A stretch of DNA of 64,000 nucleotides, taken from contig PDRJ01000037.1 in assembly GCA_002748065.1 (NCBI GenBank), positions 1 through 64,000 of the forward strand, in the 5' to 3' direction. Shown here piece by piece: positions 8,971-17,693 of this stretch. The notes under the pieces were generated by a model. It was not told where the DNA came from. It saw nothing but the letters and a program-made list of their open reading frames with translations, and ran no database searches. Positions within the stretch are counted from its first letter, which is position 1. The number at the start of each line of letters is the position of its first letter. The DNA comes from Bacteroidota bacterium (GTDB lineage Bacteria; Bacteroidota; Bacteroidia; Bacteroidales; BM520). Position numbers and translations under genes: made by a program.

Positions 8971-10851
8971 ATGAGAAAAATAATCTATTTTGTATTCCTT
9001 TTATTTGTGTTTTTAGCTGGTTGTTCATCGCCAGAGAATGTTGACTTAAACAAAATGTCTGAATATGAATTTCAAAGTTATATTCAAAAAGGTGTAGAAA
9101 GATGTGAGAATCAGCAGTTAAGTGTTCTTGATTATTTGGATAGTTTATCGGTTTCATCGGTTTTAGACGATCGCCACAAAGCACAGATAAATCTTCGTCG
9201 TACTATTTCTTTGTACTGGGAAGGCAAATTGGAGGCAGCAACTACAGCCTATAAGACCACGCTACAGCAAAATAACGGGGAGGTCAATGCGACACTTATT
9301 TCTGCGTACTACTTATTAGGTTCTATATTGCAGACAAAGAATCAGTTATATCAATCGCTCTATTATTATAATAAAGCGGGGGAGTTGTTAAGGAAATATG
9401 ATATATATCATACGCTTCCCCTGACAGCAGATAAGATGCTGATACGCATCTCTTTCTCCAATAAATATCTTAATCAGGTTAATTCTGCCAATAGGTTTAT
9501 GGATGCCGCTATTCATAAATATCATACATTGGGGGATACCAACAAACAAGAGGGGGCAAACCTCTATTTGGCCAAATGCTTTATGTTTTCCTCCAGAGAG
9601 AATCTCCATAAAGATTCGTTGGACTTCTACATTAACAAGGCCATGGAAATGGTTGGACAGGATAGCTCTGATATAGATATGGATAATCTTAATTATCTAA
9701 AAGCAGAATATTATTATAATACTCGACAAGTTGATTCTGCTTTGTTTTATATGCAACAATTATCGCAAGAGGTAAAAGATCAAGGTGTGGGTGATGAGAT
9801 TAATTTGTTGAGCATTTACAGTAGAAAAAAGCAATATGAAGCTGCAGATAAACAGTTGTTAGCTATTCAAAAATTTATGGACAAAGGCTCCCTTAATGCG
9901 GAAGACTCGCTGTCATTCTTCAACAATTTGGTTGATTATCATTTGAGTAGAAATGAATATGCTAAAACACAAAAGGCGTTTGATACCTTTCTGGATTTTC
10001 AAGCTAAATTCAATAATAGAGAGGCCAAGAAAAATATCAATGAATTGGCTTCTGTCATCGACCTGCAACAAAAGGAGGAGGAGTTGGCGAAGGTGAAAAG
10101 AGCATACGAAATCAGCTTGCAAAAGCGGAACCTCATCATCACCGTAAGTGTGTTGTTATTACTGACCATGTTGGCGTTTTTAGGCTATATGAAGTCGCAA
10201 TCTGATAGGCGTAAATTGTTTTTTGAGAATAGGGCTAATATGATGAAAATAAGGTTGTTACAAACCCAGATTAAACCCCATTTCATCTTTAATACTTTGG
10301 CCTCTATACAAAGTCTTATCAGGCTCAATCAAAACGATAGATCCATTAAGTATTTAAGCTCTTTTTCCCTGTTGCTTAGGCAGATCTTGGATTTGAGTAG
10401 AAATGCACGTATTTCGTTGGATAAAGAATTGGATATGATCAAAGCCTATGTCGAGATGCAAAAATTAAGAAAGCCTAATTTTGAGTTGAAAATAGAGCTC
10501 AGTCCCGAGGTAGAGGCTGCCAAGCATGACATGTATTTACCTGCACTTATTTTGCAACCCTTTGTAGAAAACGCCATTGTACACGGGTTTAACAACATTG
10601 ATTATAAAGGTGAAATACGTATTCGTATAGAGGATAAATTAACCTATCTGTTTGTGCGTATTAGTGATAATGGATGTGGGTTGCAACCGCAACCAACCAA
10701 CTCCAATACTTCGCATGGTATCGATATTATTCGTGAACATTTGCATACGTTGGCCAACGACTCAAAAACGCAGGCCGGTTTAGAGATAAAAAATCATACC
10801 GATACACATGGTACTTTAGTGGAGTTGAAGATTCCCCTTATGGTTTCGTAG
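8971..10851 (+). CDS. LytS/YehU-type sensor histidine kinase with periplasmic TPR region
   Basis: This is a 626-residue kinase. The N-terminus looks like a lipoprotein signal (FVFLAGCSS, lipobox Cys about 18). A helical TPR-like sensor region spans about 40-370, a short coiled coil precedes a single membrane helix (about 389-408), and then come the His_kinase domain (phospho-acceptor His in QIKPHFIFNTL near 437) and the HATPase domain (FVENAIVHGF near 530, SDNGCG). This layout is common for Bacteroidetes LytTR-paired kinases. The ligand is unknown. Lipidation together with a membrane helix would anchor the sensor to the membrane at both ends. Confidence 0.88.
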   Translation: MRKIIYFVFLLFVFLAGCSSPENVDLNKMSEYEFQSYIQKGVERCENQQLSVLDYLDSLSVSSVLDDRHKAQINLRRTISLYWEGKLEAATTAYKTTLQQNNGEVNATLISAYYLLGSILQTKNQLYQSLYYYNKAGELLRKYDIYHTLPLTADKMLIRISFSNKYLNQVNSANRFMDAAIHKYHTLGDTNKQEGANLYLAKCFMFSSRENLHKDSLDFYINKAMEMVGQDSSDIDMDNLNYLKAEYYYNTRQVDSALFYMQQLSQEVKDQGVGDEINLLSIYSRKKQYEAADKQLLAIQKFMDKGSLNAEDSLSFFNNLVDYHLSRNEYAKTQKAFDTFLDFQAKFNNREAKKNINELASVIDLQQKEEELAKVKRAYEISLQKRNLIITVSVLLLLTMLAFLGYMKSQSDRRKLFFENRANMMKIRLLQTQIKPHFIFNTLASIQSLIRLNQNDRSIKYLSSFSLLLRQILDLSRNARISLDKELDMIKAYVEMQKLRKPNFELKIELSPEVEAAKHDMYLPALILQPFVENAIVHGFNNIDYKGEIRIRIEDKLTYLFVRISDNGCGLQPQPTNSNTSHGIDIIREHLHTLANDSKTQAGLEIKNHTDTHGTLVELKIPLMVS

Positions 10852-10942
10852 TCTGTAAAACCGAATTTGCAATCATATTTCAGAAATTTGCATTCATCCT
10901 GTTCAATTTTACGTTCTCTCTTTTTGTCTGATATCGACGCTA

Positions 10943-10950
10943 TATCTTTG
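10943..10950 (+). promoter_or_regulatory. Candidate promoter -7 element
   Basis: TATCTTTG matches TAnnTTTG, with a TTTTTG 16 bp upstream. It would start transcription near 10957, which rules against the GTG start at 10950 in the ORF track. Confidence 0.5.
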
Positions 10951-10980
10951 TGGTAATTCACAATAAAAGCAATAAAATTA

Positions 10981-11447
10981 TGGGCGTATTAGACAGAAAA
11001 ATCACACAGTATGTAAGCTACAAAAAGACTGATGTAGAGGGGGTATCAGATTTCCTAAAGAAAAAAGTAGGCGAGAAGTATAAGGTCGTGTTTAAACAAA
11101 AAGGCAATGTTGCCAAACAAATGTTGTCCGGTGAAAAGGAAGACAATGTATTTGTTGAGAAAAACGCTTATCATCGTATACGTATAGAGTTGACGCATGT
11201 CCCTGCTAATCAAACAGAAGCTGGTAAAGAGGAATGGCTTTTTCATATCCTGAGAGCAGAGTTGAGTGGTTTTTTACGGGTTTTAGATAGAGAAACGGGT
11301 ATGATCGGCTCTTTTATCATTAGGTTGATTTATGGCAATGCTGAAGAATTTTATAGCGATGTTTTTGAGGCTTTGCATGAAGAATATGCTTTGGAAGAGA
11401 GAGAACTTAATGTGGGTGTATCGGCACTCTTTAACAAGAAGAAATGA
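10981..11447 (+). CDS. Hypothetical protein, 155 aa, coupled to DUF3137 gene
   Basis: I do not recognise this protein. The start is set at the ATG at 10981 (MGVLDRKITQYV) because the track's GTG start overlaps a good promoter hexamer. It is soluble by eye, with mixed charged residues and no signal peptide or membrane helix. Its last four bases (ATGA) overlap the start of the DUF3137 membrane protein, so the two are translationally coupled and probably act together, for example as a cytosolic partner. LemA proteins often neighbour DUF3137 genes, but this sequence does not look like LemA. Confidence 0.75.
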
Positions 11448-13036
11448 TCTCCATACAAGACCTAAGAGTGCAGTTGTATGCCGAGCACAAAAGAGATATA
11501 AGGCTCACAATAATGCGTAATGCCTTGGCCCTAGTGGCTATTATGGTCGTTGTAGCTTTGATCTATTATTTGGCCTTTGCGCAGTCCATAGCCTATTTTC
11601 AGGGCATGGTTAGTTTTTTTGATTCATCTCAAAATCCCGGTGCCGGTACGTATAAATTAATAGTGTCGCTTGTTTTTACTTCATTGCTTATCTATTGGGT
11701 GTATGATGTTGTGAAGCAATTTCAGCGCCCCAAAGAGATAGAGGCATTTATTGCCAAGATAGAGGAAGGTTGTATCGGGGCTGATATAGCTGATTATAGG
11801 GTCTATAAGATTGTGATCCCCTTGCCTAAGATCAAATTTAAGTTGAGTCCGATTACGTTTATAAGCGTGGTTTTTTCGCAAGAGCGCAAAATTTATAGGT
11901 TGCCTATTCAATCGGCATATATACCCGATGTCAAAACATATTTGAGTGGTGTGGAGCGGTCGGAAGTGCGCAAGGCTTGGTACGAGCTCTATGATGGCGA
12001 GACTACCACCTCTACAGAAACGGATAAATTGAATTCCATTCAAGAATTTCGAACTTTTGTGAAGAATGAATTGGCGGCAGAAATTGATGCCATTGAAAAC
12101 GCTAGAAAAAAGTCAAAATCAATCTACTATAAAGCGTTAGTGCCCGGTATTTTGATTGCTTTAGGATATTTGATTTTCAATCTTATGCACTCTTCAGGAA
12201 GCATTCACCTGGATTCCCAAACGCTGATCATTGGCTTTGTAAGTATCGCCGTTCTCTTCTACCTTATAATGCATGTAGGGGTGTTGCGTCCACGCCAAGG
12301 CATGGCTGTAGAACAAAGTTTTGATACACAATTCAAGACCAAAGTTTTCAATAAATTGGTACAATATATCAATCCTAAGTTTCGGTATATTATGCACGGA
12401 CATATCGATTTGCCCGAATTTCTGGAGATGGGCTTTTTTGAGCAAAAGCATTATGATCTTACCGGAAATGACCAAATTATGGGTAAACATAGCGGTGTGC
12501 CTTTTCAGTTATGTGATTTGCAAGTGCAAAGAGAGCGTCAATTTACGAGAGAAGACGAAGCTCCAGATATGGTGTTTTCGGGGCAGGTGTTTATCGCCAA
12601 GTTCCATAAAACATTGAAAGGAGAGGTCTATGTGATCTCCAGAGAGGTGGATGGCAAATTTTACGCTTCAAGTGATATCCGTCGTCATCTTAACCATTTG
12701 GGAGAAAAAGTACGCTTGGAAGACCCCGAGTTTATGAAAATGTTTGAGGTATATGCCACCGACCAGGTAGAAGCACGGTATGTGCTCTCTTCGTCGCTTA
12801 TGGAACGGATAAAAAACTTGGCCAAAGCTGACAAAAGGCATAAACTGATGATTTCCTTTAGAAATAATCGTATATCGTTGATTGATAATAGTTTAACGAA
12901 TAATTTCGAGCTGTCTATGTTCAAGTCTATTACTAAAAATGAACAAGTGGTAGCCTTTTATGAAACACTGTGTGCACAGTTGCGCATCATAGATGATTTG
13001 AAATTGAATATAAATATATGGAAAAGAGAAGTCTAA
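11444..13036 (+). CDS. DUF3137 membrane protein
   Basis: This 530-residue protein has four likely membrane helices (about 27-50, 70-88, 235-252 and 265-283). Its long C-terminal region carries DUF3137 hallmarks (FSGQVFIAKFHKTLKGEVY, then VRLEDPEFMKMFEVYATDQVEARYVL). The function of DUF3137 is unknown, and it is often next to lemA in other bacteria. Here it overlaps the 155-residue gene by four bases and is followed 45 bp later by two lipoprotein genes. I infer an envelope-associated complex controlled by the upstream LytTR system. Confidence 0.8.
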   Translation: MISIQDLRVQLYAEHKRDIRLTIMRNALALVAIMVVVALIYYLAFAQSIAYFQGMVSFFDSSQNPGAGTYKLIVSLVFTSLLIYWVYDVVKQFQRPKEIEAFIAKIEEGCIGADIADYRVYKIVIPLPKIKFKLSPITFISVVFSQERKIYRLPIQSAYIPDVKTYLSGVERSEVRKAWYELYDGETTTSTETDKLNSIQEFRTFVKNELAAEIDAIENARKKSKSIYYKALVPGILIALGYLIFNLMHSSGSIHLDSQTLIIGFVSIAVLFYLIMHVGVLRPRQGMAVEQSFDTQFKTKVFNKLVQYINPKFRYIMHGHIDLPEFLEMGFFEQKHYDLTGNDQIMGKHSGVPFQLCDLQVQRERQFTREDEAPDMVFSGQVFIAKFHKTLKGEVYVISREVDGKFYASSDIRRHLNHLGEKVRLEDPEFMKMFEVYATDQVEARYVLSSSLMERIKNLAKADKRHKLMISFRNNRISLIDNSLTNNFELSMFKSITKNEQVVAFYETLCAQLRIIDDLKLNINIWKREV

Positions 13037-13081
13037 AAGAGGATAAATGTGGTTTAATCATGTACAAAATAGTTTAAGCGT

Positions 13082-13690
13082 ATGAAAAAGAATGTGTTTG
13101 TTTTAAGTGTAATGGGGATGATGGCCGTTCTATTTACGGCGTGCTCATCATTTAAAAGTCAAAAAATCAGCAACTCCCAAGATCTGTCAGCTGTTATGGA
13201 GATAGTAGCAAGCCATTTCCCTGATGATAACCTGTTGCATATCGCGATTCTGGCCGACGACCATTTGAGTGATAAGTTTGAGACTTTAAATGTGTATTAT
13301 TATGAGAACGATAAGGTGTATGTGGCCACGTACTACGAATTTCAAGCGGGGTGGTTAGACCCTGAAAAGTCGCCTTTTCATGGTATAAAAAAGGCATCAA
13401 ATAAGGTTAATCGTTTGAAAAAAGCAAGTGATTTTGACTTTGGTAATGTGCAAGAATTGTTGACTAAAGCGATTCTCTTTATAGAAGAAAATAGCGATGA
13501 GTTCGAGGATTTTAAATTGTATAGCATTGAGCAAGGCAGCCAACCCAATGGAGAGATGGAAACCAAATTTACTGTAAATGCTACGAAAAAAGATGAGGGT
13601 AGTACGAGACAAGGTAGAAATATTGTAACCACTTACTACGAGTTTAACTTTATCGTTGACGAACGGGGTGAAATAACATACCAAGAATAA
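13082..13690 (+). CDS. Hypothetical lipoprotein, paralogue 1
   Basis: This 202-residue protein has a lipoprotein signal peptide (MMAVLFTACSS). I do not recognise a domain. It matches the next gene in length, in its N-terminal region (a short Ser-rich segment then a helix) and in its closing beta-strand pattern (FNFIVDERGEI here, FHFTVDISTGEV there), so the two look like old tandem duplicates. It is probably an outer- or inner-membrane lipoprotein facing the periplasm and linked to the DUF3137 protein. Confidence 0.75.
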   Translation: MKKNVFVLSVMGMMAVLFTACSSFKSQKISNSQDLSAVMEIVASHFPDDNLLHIAILADDHLSDKFETLNVYYYENDKVYVATYYEFQAGWLDPEKSPFHGIKKASNKVNRLKKASDFDFGNVQELLTKAILFIEENSDEFEDFKLYSIEQGSQPNGEMETKFTVNATKKDEGSTRQGRNIVTTYYEFNFIVDERGEITYQE

Positions 13691-13702
13691 AACTATAAAC
13701 AG

Positions 13703-14311
13703 ATGAAACTTCAGCACTATTTTTTATACCTCATCCTATTGGTCCTGGTAACGGCTTGTGGGGGCGTTTCTTCACCCACACTGGAGATGAGCAACAAAGA
13801 GGGACTTACAGCAATTAAAAAACTCCTGATATCGCATTGGGGAGAGGATACAGATTTTGTCTCTTTAAGTCTTATTTCAGCAGATGATTATGCGCAGTGT
13901 TTGTTTGACGTGGCTCGTTTGCAGAATAAAGATCATCAGCTTATCTATATGTATATCTCCAACCAGGTGGTGACAACAGAAACATCGCTTAAAGGGGACT
14001 TACTAAAAGTTAAACCCTTAAAGGTAAAGGATATAGATATTGATTCTATAATAGCATATAAAGAAAAGGCAGCTTCTTTAATCGTTTCAAAATCAGCCGA
14101 TTTTATAGCGTTTCAGATTAAGGAGGTATCCTATTCCCTCTACTCGGATGGTAGGCAACATTGTGATTTAGAGTTGGTGGCTAAGAAAAAAGATATCTCT
14201 CCAACCATATATGGTAAGAGAGTCGCCCCCAAGTCTGCCTATTTTTCCTTTCATTTTACGGTTGATATAAGTACGGGAGAGGTGGTTTGTGTCTATGGAT
14301 TAGACGATTAA
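13703..14311 (+). CDS. Hypothetical lipoprotein, paralogue 2
   Basis: This 202-residue protein has a signal peptide ending in VTACGG (lipobox Cys). It has the same length and the same end pattern as the gene 12 bp upstream, which supports tandem duplication followed by strong divergence. No known domain is recognised. It is the last gene of the six-gene LytTR module, and a solitary MITE end follows 40 bp downstream. Confidence 0.75.
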   Translation: MKLQHYFLYLILLVLVTACGGVSSPTLEMSNKEGLTAIKKLLISHWGEDTDFVSLSLISADDYAQCLFDVARLQNKDHQLIYMYISNQVVTTETSLKGDLLKVKPLKVKDIDIDSIIAYKEKAASLIVSKSADFIAFQIKEVSYSLYSDGRQHCDLELVAKKKDISPTIYGKRVAPKSAYFSFHFTVDISTGEVVCVYGLDD

Positions 14312-14349
14312 GTGTCATTTTTTTGAACTCGTTTGGGTGGTGAAAGGTT

Positions 14350-14376
14350 AAACTCGGTCTTTATAGACAGACGCTA
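14350..14376 (+). repeat. Solitary MITE end providing the transporter's stop codon
   Basis: AACTCGGTCTTTATAGACAGACGCTA matches the right end of the MITE family. Its terminal CTA is, on the minus strand, the TAG stop codon of the DMT transporter gene. Confidence 0.7.
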
Positions 14377-15243
14377 ACTAAGGAGAATGATGATGGCTCC
14401 CACAACCATGATCAACGTGGCCAGACTTCTGCGGGCTAAGTGCTTTTCCCGGAAATAGCGGCCGCCCAAGAGTGTGGCAAAGAAGACGGAGGTTCGTTTG
14501 ATGGATAATACCAGAGCCACCGCCCCGGTTTTTACGGCCAGGATGTGCGAGTAGCGATAGAGAAGGGTGAGGATTGCCACCGCAATGAGTAATTTCTGCG
14601 TTTCTCCAAATTGTTTTCTGAGCGGTTTACCCTTCTTCCCTCGTAACATAAATACCGTGAGGAAAATCAGGGTGTAAAAGAGCTGTTGTAAGGGTAAAAA
14701 GGCTTCCGGTGGGAGTTTATACCCTTTCAGCAGTGTTTTGTCGAGAATGGAGGTGGTTGAGAAGAGAAGGATGGCTCCAATAAGGTACCATTGGCTTCTG
14801 TGGCGGCGAAGAAAATAGAAGGGGGAGAGCCACTCTTTGTTCTCCAACTGAAGCAGATAGGTGCCTAACAGCAAAAGAGTCATCCCCCCAATTTCCGTGG
14901 GGGAGATTTTTTCATCCAATAAAAAGAATGCCAGGAGAGCCACGATGGCAGGGGTGAAAACCAACAGGGGAAGCGCATTGCTGATATCATTCTCTTTTAA
15001 TCCCTTCATCACCCAAAGAAAGGCCGTTGCACCCAGAAGAGATTTGAGGAATAATAGTCCGATAGCTGTAAAACTAAGGCTCGGCAGATGGACAAAAAAT
15101 AGAAAGGGGAGGGTGAAAACAGCAGTGATGGCCGAGACCATCAAAGAGAAACTTTGTGCATCATTTTTTAGGAGTGCCTTTTTCTCAAAGATTGCTGCCG
15201 TAGCAGAGCCGAGTGCGGAGATCAATGCCAGAAGTTGCCACAT
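14374..15243 (-). CDS. EamA/DMT-superfamily transporter
   Basis: This 289-residue membrane protein has about ten hydrophobic helices in two EamA repeats (first half ends near PTEIGGMTLLLLGTYLL, second half near RSLATLIMVVGAIIILLS). Members export or import small metabolites, often amino acids or nucleotides. The substrate cannot be read from the sequence. It lies 79 bp downstream of the last TM1266-type gene on the same strand and may be co-transcribed with the hydG cluster. A MITE end sits at each side of it, and the 3' one supplies its stop codon. Confidence 0.85.
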   Translation of the reverse strand: MWQLLALISALGSATAAIFEKKALLKNDAQSFSLMVSAITAVFTLPFLFFVHLPSLSFTAIGLLFLKSLLGATAFLWVMKGLKENDISNALPLLVFTPAIVALLAFFLLDEKISPTEIGGMTLLLLGTYLLQLENKEWLSPFYFLRRHRSQWYLIGAILLFSTTSILDKTLLKGYKLPPEAFLPLQQLFYTLIFLTVFMLRGKKGKPLRKQFGETQKLLIAVAILTLLYRYSHILAVKTGAVALVLSIKRTSVFFATLLGGRYFREKHLARRSLATLIMVVGAIIILLS

Positions 15244-15315
15244 AGGCGTTGGAGTTTAGTTGTTAGGGTAGTGAGAAAACCTGACTTCCAATGCACAGAG
15301 GAGTATCGTTCTTCT

Positions 15316-15338
15316 AAAGTTCTTATGGACAGACACTA
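15316..15338 (+). repeat. Solitary MITE end forming the 3' end of a TM1266-type gene
   Basis: AAGTTCTTATGGACAGACACTA reads in reverse as TAGTGTCTGTCCATAAG, the left end of copy A. On the minus strand it encodes the last residues SVCP and the TAA stop of the neighbouring regulator. Confidence 0.75.
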
Positions 15339-15589
15339 AATAGCATCTCTTTGACTTGGATATGTGCTATGGCATGGAGTGCCTGGATTAGGTTCTCGCG
15401 CTCCTGTTGGCTTCCCACCAGCTCGATGAGGAGAAGACCGCCGGATCCGCAACACGCTTCTGGTGAGATATCGTGTAGCCCGATGCGGGTTCGGATGCTA
15501 CAACCGTAGCTGGTCAGGAGTTTTTGCACCTGTTGTGCCTCGTTTTTGCGATTCCCGATAAAGATTCCAAGAATTTGTATGGTTTCCAT
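15323..15589 (-). CDS. TM1266-type iron-only hydrogenase system regulator, copy 1
   Basis: This 88-residue protein of the putative iron-only hydrogenase system regulator family (TM1266-like, ACT/NikR-C-like fold) pairs with copy 2 next to it (ILGIFIGNRKNEAQQVQKLL here, IVGILIKDRIKEAGKTQTIL there). The ATG at 15589 is preferred over the TTG at 15598 used in the track. The last residues (SVCP) and stop codon come from a MITE end, so the native C-terminus has been replaced. It carries CCGSGG in the loop where copy 2 has CSRIG. A regulatory role in hydrogenase expression or maturation is inferred from family context. Confidence 0.83.
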   Translation of the reverse strand: METIQILGIFIGNRKNEAQQVQKLLTSYGCSIRTRIGLHDISPEACCGSGGLLLIELVGSQQERENLIQALHAIAHIQVKEMLFSVCP

Positions 15590-15625
15590 ATTAACCAATT
15601 TCTTTTTATAGGGTTGACAATGAGA

Positions 15626-15883
15626 TTAGATGGGGAAGGTCATCTCCTTAACTTCGATGCCTCCAATATGGGTTAATGCTTCAATCATCGTTTTTTGTGC
15701 CTCCTCTTCCCCTTGTAGGGTGAGTATGAGGAGGCCGATTCTTGAGCAGACAGCTTCCGACACTTCGTGGTAGCCCATGCGTGAACGGATGATATCTCCA
15801 TATTCCGATAGGATGGTTTGGGTTTTACCCGCCTCTTTGATGCGATCCTTAATAAGGATGCCTACAATTCGTAAATTATCCAT
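15626..15883 (-). CDS. TM1266-type iron-only hydrogenase system regulator, copy 2
   Basis: This 85-residue member of the TM1266-like family lies 17 bp after hydG. It has the typical pattern of an N-terminal beta strand (RIVGILIKDR), a helix, then RSRMGYHEV and a terminal strand ending VKEMTFPI, which is close to the expected family end. It is the best-preserved of the three copies in this cluster. It is probably a small-molecule-sensing or DNA-binding partner in hydrogenase regulation. Biochemical function is not established for the family. Confidence 0.85.
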   Translation of the reverse strand: MDNLRIVGILIKDRIKEAGKTQTILSEYGDIIRSRMGYHEVSEAVCSRIGLLILTLQGEEEAQKTMIEALTHIGGIEVKEMTFPI

Positions 15884-15900
15884 AAAAGGTGATTGTGTGA

Positions 15901-17337
15901 TTAGAAGTAGAGGTCTCTCTCTCCCTGTTTGATTTTTTCTATTCGTTTTTTGATCTCTTCGGTGTTGACTTTATATGTTCCTTGCTCCAGTTGTGCCAAC
16001 TCCTCGTTAATGCGTCTCCACCCTTTTTCGGCTACAGTGTCATCGGCATAATCCGAAATATATTCAGCCAATGTGAGCATGGCATTGGGGGTGCAATATC
16101 GTTTGATAAAGCCTGGTACAGAGAACTCCATAAAGTGCTCTCCGGTACGACCCAGTCGATAACAAGCCGTGCAGAAGGAGGGAAGGTATTTGTGATCCAA
16201 TAGTTCATCAATCACATCATTGAGAGAGCGGTCATCAGAGATCTTGAACTGTTCTCGGTTGAGGTTCTGTTGCTCATTTTGTATCTTTGAGTATTCGCCT
16301 AGTTCGATTTTGGTACCGCCATCAATCTGGGAAACACCAAATTGTAAGACTTCACGTCGGATATCGGGATCCTCTCGGGCGGTTAGAATGAGGCCGGTGT
16401 AGGGAACTGCCAAGCGGAGGATGGCTACCAGTTTGGTGAAATCAGCATCGCTTACCTCATACTCGTTGGTGAGGTTTAGTTTCTGGGCGTCTTTGATGCG
16501 GGGAAAACTGATGGTGTGGGGGCCTATGTTATAACAGGCTTCCAAGTGGACGGTGTGGCGAACTAGCGCCAGCACCTCAAAACGCCAATCGTACAGACCG
16601 AAGAGCGCACCAATACCCACATCGTCAAGGCCTGCCTCTTGTGCCCTGTCCAGGGAAGTCAACCGATAGTCATAATCTCGTTTCTTTCCGCCGAGGTGAT
16701 ATCGGGCATAAGCCTCTTTGTGGTAAGTCTCTTGGAAGACTTGGTAGGTGCCAATGCCTGCATCTTTAACTGTTCTGAATCCTTCAATGTCCAGAGGGGC
16801 AGCATTGATGTTTACGCGGCGAATCTCTCCCTTATTCTTTTTTACCCCATAGGTGACTTTCACTGTATGGGCAATGTATTCCGGGCTATATTCCGGATGT
16901 TCTCCATAGACCAAAATGAGCCTCTTTTGTCCGTTATCTTCCAACGCCTCTACCTCCTTAATAATCTCTTGGTCGGAGAGGGTTTTTCGGATGGCCTCTT
17001 TGTTGGATACGCGAAAACCACAGTATTTACAGTTGTTCGTACAGCGGTTGCCAATGTAGAGAGGAGCAAAAAGGACAATACGATTGCCGTAAACCTTCTC
17101 TTTGAGCTTCCTGGCCCCCTCTTTGATCATCTCAATCTGTTCCGGTTTGTTGGCATTAACGAGGATGGCAGTTTCTGCCAACGTTAGTCGTTGCTTATCC
17201 AATGATTTTGCAATGATCTGTGCAATTTTTTCATCGGTAGCCTTGGCATTATGGAGATGGTTCCACAGTTCCTCTGCATCAATAAATGGTTGCATCCTTC
17301 TGTCAGGAATGGTACATTTTTCCGGTCTAAAGCGCAT
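15901..17337 (-). CDS. hydG: [FeFe]-hydrogenase H-cluster radical SAM maturase HydG
   Basis: HydG cleaves tyrosine to deliver the CO and CN ligands of the H-cluster as an Fe(CO)2(CN) synthon, using SAM and two Fe-S clusters. This 478-residue protein has the CX3CX2C radical SAM motif (CTNNCKYC, Cys 99, 103, 106). It also has the C-terminal extension typical of HydG rather than ThiH, with CX2CX22C (FCTACYRLG, then RYC near 417) for the auxiliary cluster. It is flanked on both sides by TM1266-type regulators in one minus-strand operon. hydF is about 44 kb away and hydE is not in the window. Confidence 0.95.
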   Translation of the reverse strand: MRFRPEKCTIPDRRMQPFIDAEELWNHLHNAKATDEKIAQIIAKSLDKQRLTLAETAILVNANKPEQIEMIKEGARKLKEKVYGNRIVLFAPLYIGNRCTNNCKYCGFRVSNKEAIRKTLSDQEIIKEVEALEDNGQKRLILVYGEHPEYSPEYIAHTVKVTYGVKKNKGEIRRVNINAAPLDIEGFRTVKDAGIGTYQVFQETYHKEAYARYHLGGKKRDYDYRLTSLDRAQEAGLDDVGIGALFGLYDWRFEVLALVRHTVHLEACYNIGPHTISFPRIKDAQKLNLTNEYEVSDADFTKLVAILRLAVPYTGLILTAREDPDIRREVLQFGVSQIDGGTKIELGEYSKIQNEQQNLNREQFKISDDRSLNDVIDELLDHKYLPSFCTACYRLGRTGEHFMEFSVPGFIKRYCTPNAMLTLAEYISDYADDTVAEKGWRRINEELAQLEQGTYKVNTEEIKKRIEKIKQGERDLYF

Positions 17338-17359
17338 CTTCTTATGTGTTTGTTATAGG

Positions 17360-17620
17360 TTAAAAGTTTATGTCTGACGCAGGGAAAAGCGCTGATTTAA
17401 CGTGGATGTCCCTTATTCGACCCAGTTGACCACTTAATGCTCCAAACTCATCTGTGGTGGCTTCAAGAATGATAGAGATGATTCCTATATCTTGAGTGCG
17501 AGAAGGAACTCCTTGCCTACCAATAATTAAGGAAGAGAAATTTGATAAAATCCTATTGACCGTATGAGCTTGCGCTATGTCGCGTAAAAGAATAATGATA
17601 GTGCCAATTCTCTTTTCCAT
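17360..17620 (-). CDS. TM1266-type iron-only hydrogenase system regulator, copy 3 (divergent)
   Basis: This 86-residue protein has the TM1266-like order: RIGTIIILLRD strand, a helix, RQGVPSR, then a strand-helix and a final VKSALFPASDINF. It is more diverged than copies 1 and 2. The start at 17620 is chosen because AAGGAGG sits a few bases upstream and the promoter at 17694-17725 fits it. The track's longer start is less likely. It is the first gene of the hydG operon. Confidence 0.8.
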   Translation of the reverse strand: MEKRIGTIIILLRDIAQAHTVNRILSNFSSLIIGRQGVPSRTQDIGIISIILEATTDEFGALSGQLGRIRDIHVKSALFPASDINF

Positions 17621-17693
17621 CAGAATGCCTCCTTTGGGGTTGAATCTCAATGTTACATCCTTGGCTCAGAAATAATCCTCGCGTCAGATAGGG

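Noticed and set aside
10950-11447. GTG start at 10950
   Set aside because: It overlaps a TATCTTTG promoter element; ATG at 10981 fits better.
15901-17337. Thiamine biosynthesis ThiH
   Set aside because: The C-terminal CX2CX22C extension and TM1266/rex neighbours identify HydG; no thi genes are nearby.
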